From the NCBI RefSeq assembly GCF_028769735.1, contig NC_088169.1, positions 44,607,229-44,671,228 of the forward strand: 64,000 nucleotides of DNA. Direction: 5' to 3'. Shown piece after piece: positions 48,701 to 62,103 of the stretch. The notes below the pieces were generated by a model that did no database searches, had not been told where the DNA came from, and saw nothing but the letters and a program-made list of their open reading frames with translations. Source of the stretch: Zonotrichia leucophrys gambelii. Taxonomy: Eukaryota; Chordata; Aves; Passeriformes; Passerellidae. The number at the start of each line of letters is the position of its first letter. Position 1 is the stretch's first letter. The position numbers and the translations under genes were made by a program.

Positions 48701-51700
48701 TAAAGTAAATTGCCTCTGTGTGACATTTTAATATAACATTTGTGCTTGTGCATGTATGTAATTCAAGCCAGAGTAGTTAGCAAGTAGATGACAAGAAAGT
48801 CCAGGAGACAAACACTGGGGAGACATTGGGTCTAGGAACTTGATAATGGAGTGAGGCTATGAGTCATGGGCCATCGTACATTTCAATACCAACAGCTTGA
48901 GAGATCTGGGTATCTGGAAGCAACCACTGGGTTGCCTGGTATGCTACAATTTATAATGTATATAAATATCTGTATAAGTATAGGTATTCTGTGAGGAGAT
49001 TTCAACCTTATTCAGGAAAGAGGAGATAGCTATCAGCCATGCTTGTTTTAGTGCTGTGTTTTTTGTCTCTGCTGATCCATGTGATTAGCCATGCGTATGT
49101 ATATTGTGTTTGTGTGTATTCATGCATGCTTGCCTATCAGGAATTTGTGCTCACCCTTGCCACTGGCTGGACCTGAGGACAGAGAACAACAGCACTCTAA
49201 TACTCACCAGGCTATTGGATTCAGCAACCTCTCGCACTTCTACTGTTGATCCTGTCAAAAACCCTTTTTTATACAACCTCGTCTCCCTCACTACCTCATT
49301 TTTGACTGCAGTGAAAAATGGGGAATATCATAAACCATATGTCTGATTCCAGGGTGGTTTTTTTATTGTGTGCATCATCAAGATTTCTAAATTAAATCTA
49401 AAAAAAAGGTCATGAGTTGAATGCTATCTAATTATTTAATGCCTTGAGCACAATATCTGAATAGAGAAAATAATTTTCTGTGTATAAGTGACCCATTTCC
49501 TTTCTATCCCAAAATAAAGTTATGTGAAAAACCTCACCTTTTTTTTATTTTTTTTTTTCCCACAATGTCCACAGAATTCTGTTTCTTTCAAGAAATTCCA
49601 AAAACAGTGAGGCTGCTGTGCAGAGAGTTACTGCCTCTGATGTACCCATGTTCTTCTTTGGGATCCAGTGAAGTGAACTGGAAGAGGATGAATGAATTGG
49701 GCACTGTGATGATGTACTCCTGGTGGGTCCATTCATAGACAAAGCACAGCAGTCAAAAATATTCTTTTTCAGGCATAGCAAGAAAGATTAAATCTGTTAG
49801 GATTTGGAAGAACATTTTCTCTACATCTTCCCTTAGGGTAAACACAGTGACATTTCCATAACAGATAGAAATGGGGAAAGGCATTGCTCATAACAATGGT
49901 TTGCTACAAGATCTTATCTGATTATCATGGCCGCAAAAAGAAAATGCTGATTATTCACATCTCCTCAAAAAAGGAGGTAAATGTCTCCAGTGAAGGGCTA
50001 TCTATCACTGTTTCTCCTAGATGAATGTTTTAAATATTGTCAGAAAGTCTGAATAAGTTATCAAAATTCATCTGCTGGGCTTCACTTAAATGGTAACGTC
50101 CTTGACATTCCAGTATTGTTCCTCTGGGGAGGAGAGAAAGGCTATGCATATCTATTTGCTAAAGCAACATTTATTTATACTTGATAGCATGAAAAGGGTC
50201 TTTGATAAAATGAAGAGTGTTGCTTAGAAGTAAATTACTTTTTAATAATACTAATTAAATCTTCAGTGACACTGAGAATGACACCTGAAAGCAAAATGTA
50301 GCTTGTAAAGCACTGAGGAAATAATTAGAATATAAAATCTGTGGCATTTTCAGACTGGAAGATTCAAAAATGTTCACAGGAAGATGTTACCTGCAGTCTT
50401 TGTTTTCTAACTTTGGCAGTTTCAAGGAATTTGGCGTGTAATTTAGTAGAAAGCTATGCAGATTAATTGCAACAGTAATAGGATTAGTTTGGATATTCCA
50501 GGTCGTGTAAAGTGTTTCATAGCATATAAAGAATAAACTCTTCTGGACTAATCCTGTACTCCTTATTCTAGCCAACCTTCTGAAAGAGTCAGACAAACTT
50601 TTCTTCAGAATATTGGGAGAGACTTGCAAAAAAGGTGGAGCTGCTTTGATGTTTGAATCATGCACAGAAAGTTGAATTAGCCAGCTCAGTGGTGCAGAAT
50701 AGCTGGGCTTTCTCTCCTCTGGTAGACATGTCTCCTCAGGGTTGAAGCATGGGGTGTCTAATTGAATCATTTCCTCATTCAGTTCAAATACAGCACATAT
50801 GTAGTTCAAATCCAGAATATTTTTTGTGACTGTTCATCATTAATAAAAAATGTTATCATTAAATCCAGGAATTAATTTTCATTGAAAATAAAGGTTGAAT
50901 ATTATAAAATTTATCTTTCAGGTCCCTTTGGAAGTGTTGCCTAAAGAAATATATAGAAGTGAAGTTTTTTCTTACAGGTTTCTTGGAAATGTTTATATAG
51001 TTTCAAAACATTTTCACCTTTTTTCTTCCCTCTTTATATCGCCTTTCCTCTGTTGCTTCTGAACTCTTTATTGATGAAACTGAAAACTCCTGAAAGGTTT
51101 ATCCATCTTGCAGTTTCGACAGTTTTGTTCCTTCAAAGCACATTAGAGGGGTAATAGGAAAAAGAAGGCTCAGTATTGAGTCTTCATTTCAAAAAACTAC
51201 TTATCCTTCCCCCAAAACCCATCCTCCCAAATTAATTTGACAGCAGACAGAAACAGTTAATCCTATTACTGTTATATACCACCTCTGCATTGTGACAAAG
51301 CATGTGGACTACCACCTTGAAAGATAGAAAAAGTAAAATTTCAGAGAAAGGTAAGATTTTTGAGATTTGTATAACTGGCAGGCCAAGGACTCAAGGGGAA
51401 AAAAAAAACCCAACAAAACAGTGGCATTTAAAGGCAAAGAACTAAAAGTTTCAGAGGGTGGTTACTCAGCAACATCCAGAGTCAAACTATTTCAGGGATC
51501 TTTTTTTTTCTTACAAGGCAGCTGCCTAGCTAACAAAGATCTCACTGGATTGGTGAGAATAATAGTGCTGAACATTCTAGCTCATTAGACCCAACTTCAT
51601 ATGTAGGAAAAAGTAATTTACTTTTTATTTTGAAATTTGTGCATATCTTTATACAGTCTCTCAGTAAAATTGTCTCAAAAAGGCCCAGATTGTTACATGG

Positions 51701-54700
51701 TTACAAGGTAAGGAGAGGTCAAAGAACTTCTCATTTGTATTAAGAGGAAAATGCTAAAGAGTTAACAGAAGTATAAGAAATGAGGAGGGATATAAAATCA
51801 ATGTGCATCTGAAATGGCTGATCTAATGAAGTGTTTTTATTAAATCAGTATGTAACAAGATAAATTGGAAAGGTACACATAATTCCAAAGCAATAAAAAT
51901 GTTGTGAATATACAGTTTGATAAGAAGCTGAGTGCTGAACTCTTAAAGGAAGCACAATACCTCCACTTGGCCTGGATTACTTGTGTTCCTTCATCTCAAA
52001 AGCTGTTGAACCACTACCAGTATTTCTGAAAATCACAGACAAGTGAAGTTAAACCTCTTATTTTCTGGAGGAGAGTCACAGATTGAAGTTTATTTTCAGT
52101 AATCTTATGCTAACGTGTATCAGTGATATTTCTCAATGGGTCATAACCATGGGAAGTAATCCAATATGTGTCAGTAGTGCATGGGTTTTAGCTAATGTGC
52201 AGCAGCCATGAGTGAACCTATGGGCAGACAACTTGGATATACTTGCTCAAAGGGTAGAGAGTAGTCATGACTAGAATACGCAAAAGAAAATGGGCTTTCA
52301 AGCAATATCTTGAATATATCAAAATTTTAAATGACTTTTGATTATTCGGACCTTTGATTCTTGAAACTGTATATAAGGATTGTAAAATATCCTTGCATTG
52401 GTTCTTGCTGTGTAGAAAACATGTAAACCCCACACTTTCTCTAACAAAAGAAAATTACACCTTAGAGTTCAGTTGTCTGTTATGATGAAACTTAAAATTC
52501 AGTTATCAGGAGAATTAAGAAATGGGCTTCAATTGAGGAAAATCCCATCTTTCTGATAATTATATATATATCAATTGATAAATATTGAGACAGACAGAAG
52601 TATGAGTGTTCTTAGCTTAACAACCATGGCACATATTTGACTGTTCTGGTTATTCTAGTATGTCTAACTTTTTACTGCTCCAGTCTTCATCAGCCCTTGT
52701 GCATCTACCATAGAATTTGAAACTATGAATCCTGCAATAAATTATAACTTAATTGCACGGGAAACCCTAGAAATGAATTATTAATTATGCAGTATATGTG
52801 ATATAATATGCATAATAGAAAATATAATTATATTAATTATACAGTGAGTGGGGCTGTTTTCAACACCGCCTCCACCTCAATTATCATTGATTCTAAGGAG
52901 AGAACTGCATATAGCTTAAGACAAGCAAGTGTAGAAAGAGAGGAGGAAAGGAGATGGCAGTAAAGAAAAGGCGTAGAAGAAGGAGTAAGCAAATGAAATA
53001 AAGACATTGGAAAATAAGTGTCTGTAGCAAAATCAGATTTGGAAGTAGCTGGGTTTAAGAGTTTCCCATAAATGCCCTTTCACCCTTTTTTCGGGACTCA
53101 GAGATTAAAAAAAAAAATAAAGAAATAAAATTCTACAGAACTTTTCCTTGCTGAGCAGTCACATATCTTTACAAAATGCAGAAGAACAGTACTTGTAGTA
53201 AAATAAAATTTTAAGCATTCTTAAAATGAAAATTGGAAAGACAAAAATGATATTTTAAGTGGTAATAATCAGTTTCTTCCATGGAAGACTATATAGGCTT
53301 AATTATATCTTAAAATAATGTTTGAAATTGTTGAAGTAGAAGTAGATTTGCAAAATAAAATAAGATCAAAACCCAAAACCCAAAACCTTTCAGGGCTATC
53401 ACATGCGCTAAATGCTGACTATCTGCACAGTTGCTGTCAAGCCAGTGTTTGATATCTGCCTCCAGGTTTAGTCCAATATGTACTAAATATTAATTTATGA
53501 CAGAGTAATGGTCACCTAACAGAACTGAAGTTATTTATTCAATTATTTAATAGAGGAAAACTCATTGTCATATGAACTGTTCCATCTTCTGTTTGAACCC
53601 TGTCATTAGTTTTGTATCAATATTTTCCAGAAATAAATTATTTAAATTCACACTCCTAATATAGGACTAACTATTATAAACCTCCCTGCAGACAAAACTT
53701 TTAAAACTCTGGAAGTGTCTTTCATACGCAAAATTGTAATAAATTCCAGGGATAAACATTATTTTGAAAGAAAGCTCCATTAAAGATGTTATGTTTCAAA
53801 AACAAGTAACAAGTAGTCTGAAAAAGCAAACAGTAATTTTTCTAAAATGTAACACAAGACTTTACACAGTGTTAAATGAGATCTAATCAAACTTTCCTGT
53901 AATCACTTTTCCCCAATTTGTTAATACAGACTTTAACCTGGCTTAGAGTTCAATGTGATGACAAGCCATGGATTTACTTTCTTCCCTAAGGTAACTTTTT
54001 AGTAACTGGATACCTCAAAACATTAAACAAAATGTTAAATATCAATTTTGTACACATTGCTAGTATTACACCTGACATCAAAGGTTACATTATTGACATT
54101 GATTTAAGTGAATTTTATGCTTGAAAGAAGGATGTAGTGTTGAATTTTATATTATAGACTCTGTGAAGGACATGTTATCCCAGTATTTAATTTAGAAGTT
54201 GTTGTTACAGTATTTCTTTTATATAAAAGTAGAATAAATAAGATTCAGAAGCTCTCTTAACTCAAAGGAAATATTCATGATTTAAAAATAACTAGGTTGA
54301 GTGAAACCAGATTATTTAATGAATTCAGATTTGAAAGTACAGTAAAGGCAGGTGTGGTTTATATTTTTAAGTAGATAAGTAAATCAAAAGTGTTGAAAAA
54401 GTTTCAAATCAGAAGAATATTCCCCATCCATCCTTAAAAACATTTTAGTTTTAAAGGTTTTAAAAATATAAATGACTACACTCTGTTATTGTGGATGAGT
54501 GCATACAGTCTTCCACTCTGCAGTTTAAGAAACTATTAAAACACTGAAAATGTAATTTGAATCTCCCTGTGAGGTCTGTTTAGCAAATATTTAAATCAAT
54601 TAGGCTATTCTTAATACATACTATGGGTGCAATTGTTGTGAAATGATGGATCTCTTAGAAGTAATGGGATTATGTTAAAACCTGGTAAAAGCACAATCCC

Positions 54701-55961
54701 TGCTTTGAATTCTGGAAGTCCACCTCCATAGTGTAATTCCAATTACAAGAAAAAAAAGAAGCAGTAATTTTGGTATGCCCTAAGACATTATTACACTTTG
54801 GTTTGATGGCTCAGCCATTAAAATCTTTTATAAAAGATCAGCAGAAAGAAGTGCCTGTAACTTTTTCTAGTCTTTCAGAGCTAATGTAGTGTAGCATTTT
54901 GATTTAATGGATTTTGATAACATGTACTTCATAAAATCTGGACTTACCATTTAAACCAGGAGTACCAGAAGTGCTATTTCACTATATTATGATAATATTA
55001 ATAGGTGCTTGCAACTGGAATTGATAAACACAAGAGTTCTATAACAATGGTTTTGAAATCCAAAATGGATTTCTCATGTATACCAGACAGTGGCCTGTCT
55101 GAAGCATTAATATGAGAACATCAATTTAACTTTTTTCATGCTTTTAAATGACTAAGTAGTTGAAAATTTGCTACTTTTCCACATAAAAATTTCACAGTTA
55201 AGTGTTAAAATCATTATTATTGTGACTCTGGTTTTAGCACTCATCAATAATTTAAATTTATCACTATTTCATTAACATTTAAACACCACTGTACTGTTCA
55301 TAGTGATTTTTAAAATTAATTCCTAGCATTGAAGACATACTTTCCCCACTGACAGTTATATGTTTAATTTCTCTCAAAACTGTAGCACTCAAAAACTATG
55401 TCCTTGCTGGTGTGCTGTAGATGACTTTATATTTTGTGACAGTAAAGCAGTGAATTCCACATGCTATTTTCTTCTCGTACTTTCAATAATTTGATACATT
55501 AAGGACTCTGTTGCCTCTTTTTTTGGAAAGCATTGTGATTTAAACCTGGTGGGCAGCTAATTGTCTATTAAATATCTACAAGTTGTCTATTTTTTTTTCT
55601 TCCAGTCAACATAGGTTTTTGTTCATTCCCCAGTATGGGACATGGAAGAGAATAACAAGGGTGAATGCAAAACATGTTATATGTTGAGGAAAAGTCATTT
55701 GAAGAGGGAAAGCTAATGGTGCATATGAGAGGAAAGCAGAGTAAGGAATTAATTCACTACTTCCATCAGCTGTCATGTGTTTAGCCATCTCCAGGAAAAG
55801 CAGAGCTACATCATATGTAACAGATGTGATTATGATCCAAAGCCAGATATGCCTTCTACTTTCTCCTTCTTCCCTGCTGGTTTTTACACTGAATATCACA
55901 AATTAATTTAAGAGATGAACTTGAAGATCCTTTTGAGAAATTTCCAACTTGTAATATTCTC
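48701..55961. other. AT-rich noncoding stretch, nothing recognised
   Basis: No gene or mobile element could be assigned in 7 kb. The largest frame is 140 codons on the minus strand (50387-50809), unrecognised. 52780-52845 is a TAATTATA-rich low-complexity block. 48780-49340 is of mixed composition and could be an old repeat, but I see no ends or known blocks. Confidence 0.55.
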
Positions 55962-55998
55962 TGTGTGTTTGTGTGTGTGTGTGTCTGTGTGTGTGTGT
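55962..55998 (+). repeat. TG microsatellite, interrupted
   Basis: A dinucleotide TG run with a TTT and a TC interruption. It is a Z-DNA-capable short microsatellite. Confidence 0.95.
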
Positions 55999-57452
55999 CT
56001 GATTAAATGCAAATAGTAACTGAGATATGGTATAAATCTTGTTTTACGTAAACTGGGTCCACTGCGGTCAGCTGTCCCAGATAATGTAACCTCCCAACTT
56101 CCTGGTCAGTACCAACTTTTTGCTCCTTCAATATGGACATAGCATGAGAAATGGAGAAGATCTCAATATTTATCACAGATGAGTGCTTTAGGTCTCAAAA
56201 CATCATTATGGAAGGTGTTAGCAAAACCAGTTTCATATAAATTTGAAAGCATGAGCAATACCTTGTGTTCAGCTACAAGGTCTCGTCAATTCCTTACTAC
56301 ATTAATGAAGTATATAAAGAAAAATCAGATTAGAATACATTTTAAATTAGTTTTTTGGAGACTGGGAATGAAAAATGAAGTTCCAGAAGTTCCTGGTGAG
56401 AGCAGTGTTTCTGATCGTGAGATTATACAGTGTCCTACTAAAGAGGAAACAGGGGGGATGAACCACCACAATGCTTTGCAAGAACCATTAAGTAATAACT
56501 AAAATATTAGTGAAGCAATTACAGTTTCTGTTACTGTTTATATCCAAAATGCAGTAACATACATGCTATTATGAAGAAGAGTAACTACCAGAGCCAAAAC
56601 CCCTGATGTAGCTCCATGGCAAAGCATATTTGATACCCAAGCTAACTGCCTTGCATTAAGTAGATGTTTTAAAGTAACAAGAACAGGAAAAAAGAACAAG
56701 TAACGAAGGATTACCTTTTAATTTTATGTTTTCACCACTATGTATAATGGACATCATGTTTATGACGCTAGCTAAACAGGATTATTACAAGTACACAACA
56801 GAGTTGGCATATATTTTCCAAAATGGGTCAGTTATTGTCTGCATTTTTAATGCATCTGCAATAATTGATAGCCCTTGCTCTATGGAGCAAGTGAGGCACA
56901 GCTGAGGAATGTTTCCTTTGTCTGCTTTCTAGATTCCCATACAGGGCATCTTCAAAAGATGTCTGAGAATGCCATCCTATAACTCCAAGTCTAAATACAA
57001 AGGTATATTAAGAATATTTTAACAGGCAGATTCAGTGCTGAGAAATTTCACTTCTTCTGTTTTGGTTTTTATTCCTGTTTTTAATGTGAATCCCAGTTTT
57101 ATCTAGATCTATGGATATTTCTCCCATATTTGTACTACTACAATATCTGAATTACCCATCCTGCTACAAGAAGGACAGATTAATAGCTTCTCATGTTCTA
57201 CTGAAATGACAGGTTAACAACTACTTGCATAGTCAACATCAATTCTGCACCAGGCATACAGAACAACACAGAAGTAGAACATTTTCGGGATATGAAGCTC
57301 ATTTCTTTACTGCATCAACCTCAATTTTCTATGCTTCACTGACAAAATAAGGTCTTCCAGCTGGTAGCATAATGAGCTGGACTAGACTAATTTCACATCA
57401 AAATTGACTGTAAACCAAGATTTGAATTCTAAAGGTGCAAAGAATGATTATA
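55999..57452. other. AT-rich noncoding stretch
   Basis: No gene was recognised. The 107-codon plus frame at 56179-56502 follows a TATTTATCACAG acceptor-like sequence, but it ends without a donor and resembles no family that I know. Confidence 0.55.
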
Positions 57453-57462
57453 TTTCTCTTTC

Positions 57463-57553
<91 letters not shown>

Positions 57554-57612
57554 CTTTCTTTCTTTCTTTCTTTTTCTTTCTTTCTTTCTTCTTTCTTTCT
57601 TTCTTTCTTTTT

Positions 57613-57706
<94 letters not shown>

Positions 57707-57788
57707 TTCCTTCCTTCCGCCACTTCCGCCACTTCCGCCACTTCCGCCACTTCCTTCCGCCACTTCCTTCCTTCCTTCTTCTTTCCTT
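57453..57788 (+). repeat. TTTC array ending in TTCC and five GCCAC units
   Basis: 266 bases of pure pyrimidine (57453-57718) are almost all TTTC, then four TTCC. GCCAC units follow at 57719, 57728, 57737, 57746 and 57759, separated by one TTCC (9-bp period) or two (13 bp), and then more TTCC up to about 57788. On the minus strand this reads (GGAA)-GTGGC-(GGAA)... followed by (GAAA)n, the same two units as the array at 29061-29963 in the opposite orientation. The frames of 100-168 codons across it are artefacts. Confidence 0.98.
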
Positions 57789-60010
57789 GTCATGAAAGGG
57801 TTCATACATCAGATAACACAGATGAAAGGAAAAGTGTTAAATTCATTACAACAGAGTCAAAGCCTGTCCTATATCTACCAAAATCCTATTTTATTGTATT
57901 GTTCCCTTGAGACACTATAATAAACTAAAAATATACCTGCTAAATTTGTACAGACAATCAATATGCATATATTATGTTAGAATCATAGGCAGAAACAGTC
58001 TGATGAAACAGCTACTGATAAATGTAAAAAAATCCAAGTGACAAACATTTTTTTTTCTGCCCACACCAGTTGCTATTGCAACCTCTCTCAAATTTATTCT
58101 GTAAAATAAAACAAAATAAGTGAAGTGCTGAATGCTTTGCTTTTAAAACTATTGTCAGATGCTCCATTATAATCTGTACAGTATCAAGAAGAACAATTGT
58201 GAAATGCAATCCTCATTGCACATTATTCCAGAATAAATTGCAGTGATAACTGATTCACCCGAATTATGAAGTTAACCTTTCTTTGTAAATGTTTGACTCT
58301 ACCGCTGTTATATTTCATTAATAATTTTTTCTGAATAACACAGATATAAAGGGGTTACTAAAGGCATAAGACAGTTAAGTTTGATCAATAAAAGAAGCTT
58401 CTGTTCCTTCCCTTGAATTGCACAGAATCCATTACACTGGCAAATGAAGAGCTCTGTCTTCTGATGGTAGCAGACGAAAAGCAACAAGTATGTGGACACT
58501 GTAAATTGAGAAATTATGTATGTCAGAAAATAATGAAAATTCTTGGACATCAGTTTCAGTGTGTAGAGTTACACTTCAATCAGAGTTAAGAAATATGAAA
58601 AGATAACGGCACAATATTGAAAAGGATTATAGGGAATATCATTCATTGTTAGACTGAAATACTCTAGAACCTCACAGCTACAAAATCCTGCTGCACACCC
58701 CCTGTTATTCAACAGAATAAAAACCCCAAGAGATCTATACTATGAGACTTTTATAACGATTGTGGAAATTATAGATTTATCTATATTATTTAGGAAGGAT
58801 TTTCCATTTTTCTTATTGTTTTCCTTCTTTCTTTTCTTTTGTTTTTTTTTTTTTATTACTGACATATTTTTAGTAAAAATCCTCAAAGCGGTCGATGGAC
58901 AATAGTTCAAGAAGTAACACTGCTGTGATTTGTGTTCATTCTTGCAAATAACATTCAGCTTTCATTTTAGTCTCTAGGCTTGCACCAAATAGCTTTAAGG
59001 ATAGCTCAAGAACAACATCATGAGTCATTTAGATGCTGGTTCTTTTTTAACTTTTCCTTTATTTGTAGAACCAGCAATAGTCTTGTTTATATGATTTATT
59101 TATCCAACCCATCTTAGTTGAGCAGATGTATCATTAAGATCTACACCTTTTTAATCCTGGCTTCTCACTCCTGATAACTCAGCTACAAAATATGTCAAAA
59201 TGAGCAGAAATTGTGCCAAAAATTGCTACTTGACCGCTTTGGCTCACGCAGGTCTATGCTTGAGGATGAAGTGACATACAGACTTCCTCATCACTTGGAA
59301 AAATTCTGCATAAACTGTTACAGTCTTATTTTGCTGATAATTTCAGATATAGTTAATCTTTTCTTGTACTTAGAACTTATAGGGAATACTTGAGATGTTA
59401 GCTCACTGAAGGGAAACTGCTGCAGATCCAAAAAGCTTGCTTTGAAAACAGAATGAGGTGAAGGATGACTTCACTGTCTTCCTAATATACATATTCTGAT
59501 AATGTCTGTAAGGCGTTTGCAATATATATGTAGAAGGTAGTGGAGTTTGACTCCTAGGCCTGTTTTATTCACACTCTAAAAGACAGCAGCTTCCCTAAAA
59601 AAGAGAGAAAGAGCTACCACCAAGATTCCATCTCCCACAAAAACATCTAACTGGTTAATTCTTCATTACTCATGATGCAGTGGGTGTGTTAAATACCAAA
59701 AGTAATCATCAGGTATCAAACAACTCATAGGCTATTGTGTTTTGACATATTTCTACACAATATGTGTTTGGTGGAAAAGTGTCCTTGCCTCTGTCTTCTA
59801 TGCTTCTGATGCCATAAAGCAGTAACTTTTACAGTGACACCACATTCTGGCATGTGTGGAGTCACTGCTTCAGGAGAAAGAGAATATCTCTTGTTCAACA
59901 CTCTTCTTCCACACAGACTGTAAACAAAATCCATAAAAATTTGGTAATCTTTTTTGGCTTTTACCTACACATATTCTAGTGTTAGTTTACTACCACATCT
60001 GTTAAATGTT
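57789..60010. other. AT-rich noncoding stretch
   Basis: No gene or repeat was assigned. A 12-base T run lies near 58842-58853. Confidence 0.6.
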
Positions 60011-60226
60011 CAGGTTGGACATCAGAAAGAATTTTATCACTGAAGGAGTAGTTAAGCATTGTAAGGGACTGCCCAGGGAGGTAGTGGAGTCACCATCCCT
60101 GAAAGTGTTCAAGAGATTACTGGATGTGGCCCTTAGTGCTATAGTTTATTTGGCATGGTGGTGTTCAAAGGTTGTACTTGATGATCTCAGAGGTCTTTAC
60201 CAACCTTGAATCTATGATGCTATGCT
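60011..60226 (+). mobile_element. CR1 LINE 3' terminus, about 215 bp
   Basis: CAGGTTGGACATCAGAAAGA (60011) is followed by GGGACTGCCCAGGGAGGTAG (about 60064), GAGTCACCATCCCTGAAAGT (about 60086), and the terminal TACTTGATGATCTCAGAGGT (60175-60194) with an AATCTATGATGCTATG tail. Plus orientation, 5'-truncated, same 3'-end type as the copy at 9178-9722. The 67-codon frame at 60006-60209 lies inside it. Confidence 0.92.
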
Positions 60227-62050
60227 GTTACAGAGGGTACTGCACACTTTATTATTCTAGTAAAGCATCACAAGGACACTTAGCAAAGACTTCGAACCTT
60301 TGGAGTTGCATAAATTAAGTGCGATACAAATAAAAAAAAGCAAACCAAAAGTACTATGCAATCACAGAAGAGCCTGAATATAGACGTGTAGGTATTGGGG
60401 TTTCTCCCCCAAAACTATGCCAGTATCAATAGTCCAAGATAAGTGCTTCTGCACCAATTTTTAAGATCTTATGATTAAATTTATTATACTTTTAAGTGTG
60501 TATACTCTTTTCACTTCATCTACTATAAGGACGGAGAATTCTATCAACTCAGGCTTAAATTTCAATCTTTAAAACTTTAAATCTGTGCAGTTGAATAGTA
60601 ATAGAAGTTTCTCTTTGTAACCCACTTTTTTTTCTTTTTCCTATGTCTTAATACATCAGAAATATCAAATTCTGATAATCTAGATTCCATACTGATAGAT
60701 AAAGAGCTGTTTCTAGATGCCTTACTTATTTAAACTTCTCCAGCACCAATATAAGATCTAACACTTTTATCTAAATCTATGACAATTTTTATTTCCCAGT
60801 TGAGTAACTATGGGAATTAATAGATACTCCAGAAGAGCACCCGGAATGCATTTTTTTCAAGCTCTCTACAGCACTTGTGACTTAGACAATGATCAAGAGA
60901 GTCTATCACTATTACATGAAAGATTCCAGGGACTCTATCACACAATTGTAAGAAATCTCTCTAGATGTTTTATTTCTTTTATCTGCAAGTATATCCTCAC
61001 ACTACGGCTGCATTTGTGGCAAAACCCTCTAATTTATCAGGCCATCTCTCAGCTTCCTCACTATCATACAGGAACCTTTTTCCATTGCACCAAGTAGAGA
61101 ATTAATTTTACTGCCTAGATAGATTTCTTTTTCTCTAGCAACAATAAAAAATCAAGCAGTTACCAGAAAATGGCCTTGTCGGTGCAGTATGAAAGGCTTT
61201 TTTTCCCTGGTGCATGTAAGGACAGGTGATAGTAATAAGGGAAAAATTTTTGGCTTTGGTCTAGTATCTCAGAGAATACACAGTACAATATGTTGTCTGT
61301 TTTTAGTGACCTGTTTCTTAAGCATCTTACGTGGAAGTCAGAAAAGAGAGATTAGCTGTGCTGCTAAGGCCATTTAAAATGAGTTGTTAGGGTAATTATA
61401 AAGAGGGAGTGTTATGCACAAGTGAGAGAAAGAAGTTTGTGTTGGTGTAGCAGTTCAGTGGGAGGGGGAATACGACATCTGATTATCCAAAGGCTTCTTA
61501 TCATAATATGCAAATACGAACTTCAAATGTGTGAATTGTCCTCCAGAAATAACAAGAAAAGTGAATCTTTTTCCTTAGTAGCTTTGCTGAATTGAGGTCT
61601 TAATTACCATGCAATTGCTAAAGCAGTATACATAAAGTATGCATAGCGAAGCATTTTTTCTGTGACTTTTAACTTAGAAATGGTACAATGACTTAAATAT
61701 TTTAAATGCAATTGAAATGCAGAGGTTTAAATATGATAATGCAGTAACTTCTTGCAGTTACCAAAACCTCTGGAGAATCTTGGAAAATATAGCCTTTAAT
61801 ATTGAATTGCAAATGTATGTGTATCAAGAAGCCAGAGCTTATAATTTTATATCCATTTAGTACGTGGTTAATCAACATTACCTAATTTGGCACTATGTAA
61901 TTTTATTCCCGTTAGGTTGTAGTTGTGCCACTGCTGTCCAATTTAAAGACTGCTAGTCACTATCATTATAAGGAATCACAGTTACCTAGGAGATAACCCA
62001 ATGAAACAATCATCCTGATGAAGCTTCTCCAGTCAAGCAACGTACACTGT
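60227..62050. other. AT-rich noncoding stretch
   Basis: No gene was recognised. 61480-61950 holds a perfect octamer ATGCAAAT (61508-61515) and several AATTA cores; it could be conserved noncoding DNA, but this is weak. Confidence 0.5.
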
Positions 62051-62103
62051 AATAATGCCCTACATTTATAATGCACTTTTCATCCCAAAGCACTTCACAA
62101 ATT
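62051..62103 (+). repeat. Possible ancient amniote repeat remnant
   Basis: TTTATAATGCACTTTTCATC, then CCAAAGCACTTCACAAA, resembles a phrase shared by very old amniote interspersed repeats (TATATAGCGCCTTTCATCC, then AAAGCACTTTACAAA). AGGAAGTTTAAGTGAC, about 90 bases downstream, may belong to the same remnant. The match is short and from memory. Confidence 0.3.

Noticed and set aside
55962..55998. CRISPR-like or other structured array
   Set aside because: It is a plain interrupted TG microsatellite; no array with conserved repeats and unique spacers exists anywhere in the window, which is eukaryotic.
56179..56502. Possible exon with an acceptor-like sequence upstream
   Set aside because: No donor site, no recognisable protein family, and chance length.
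57398..57920. Frames of 100-168 codons over the TTTC/GCCAC array
   Set aside because: Simple-repeat artefacts, open in several frames and on both strands.
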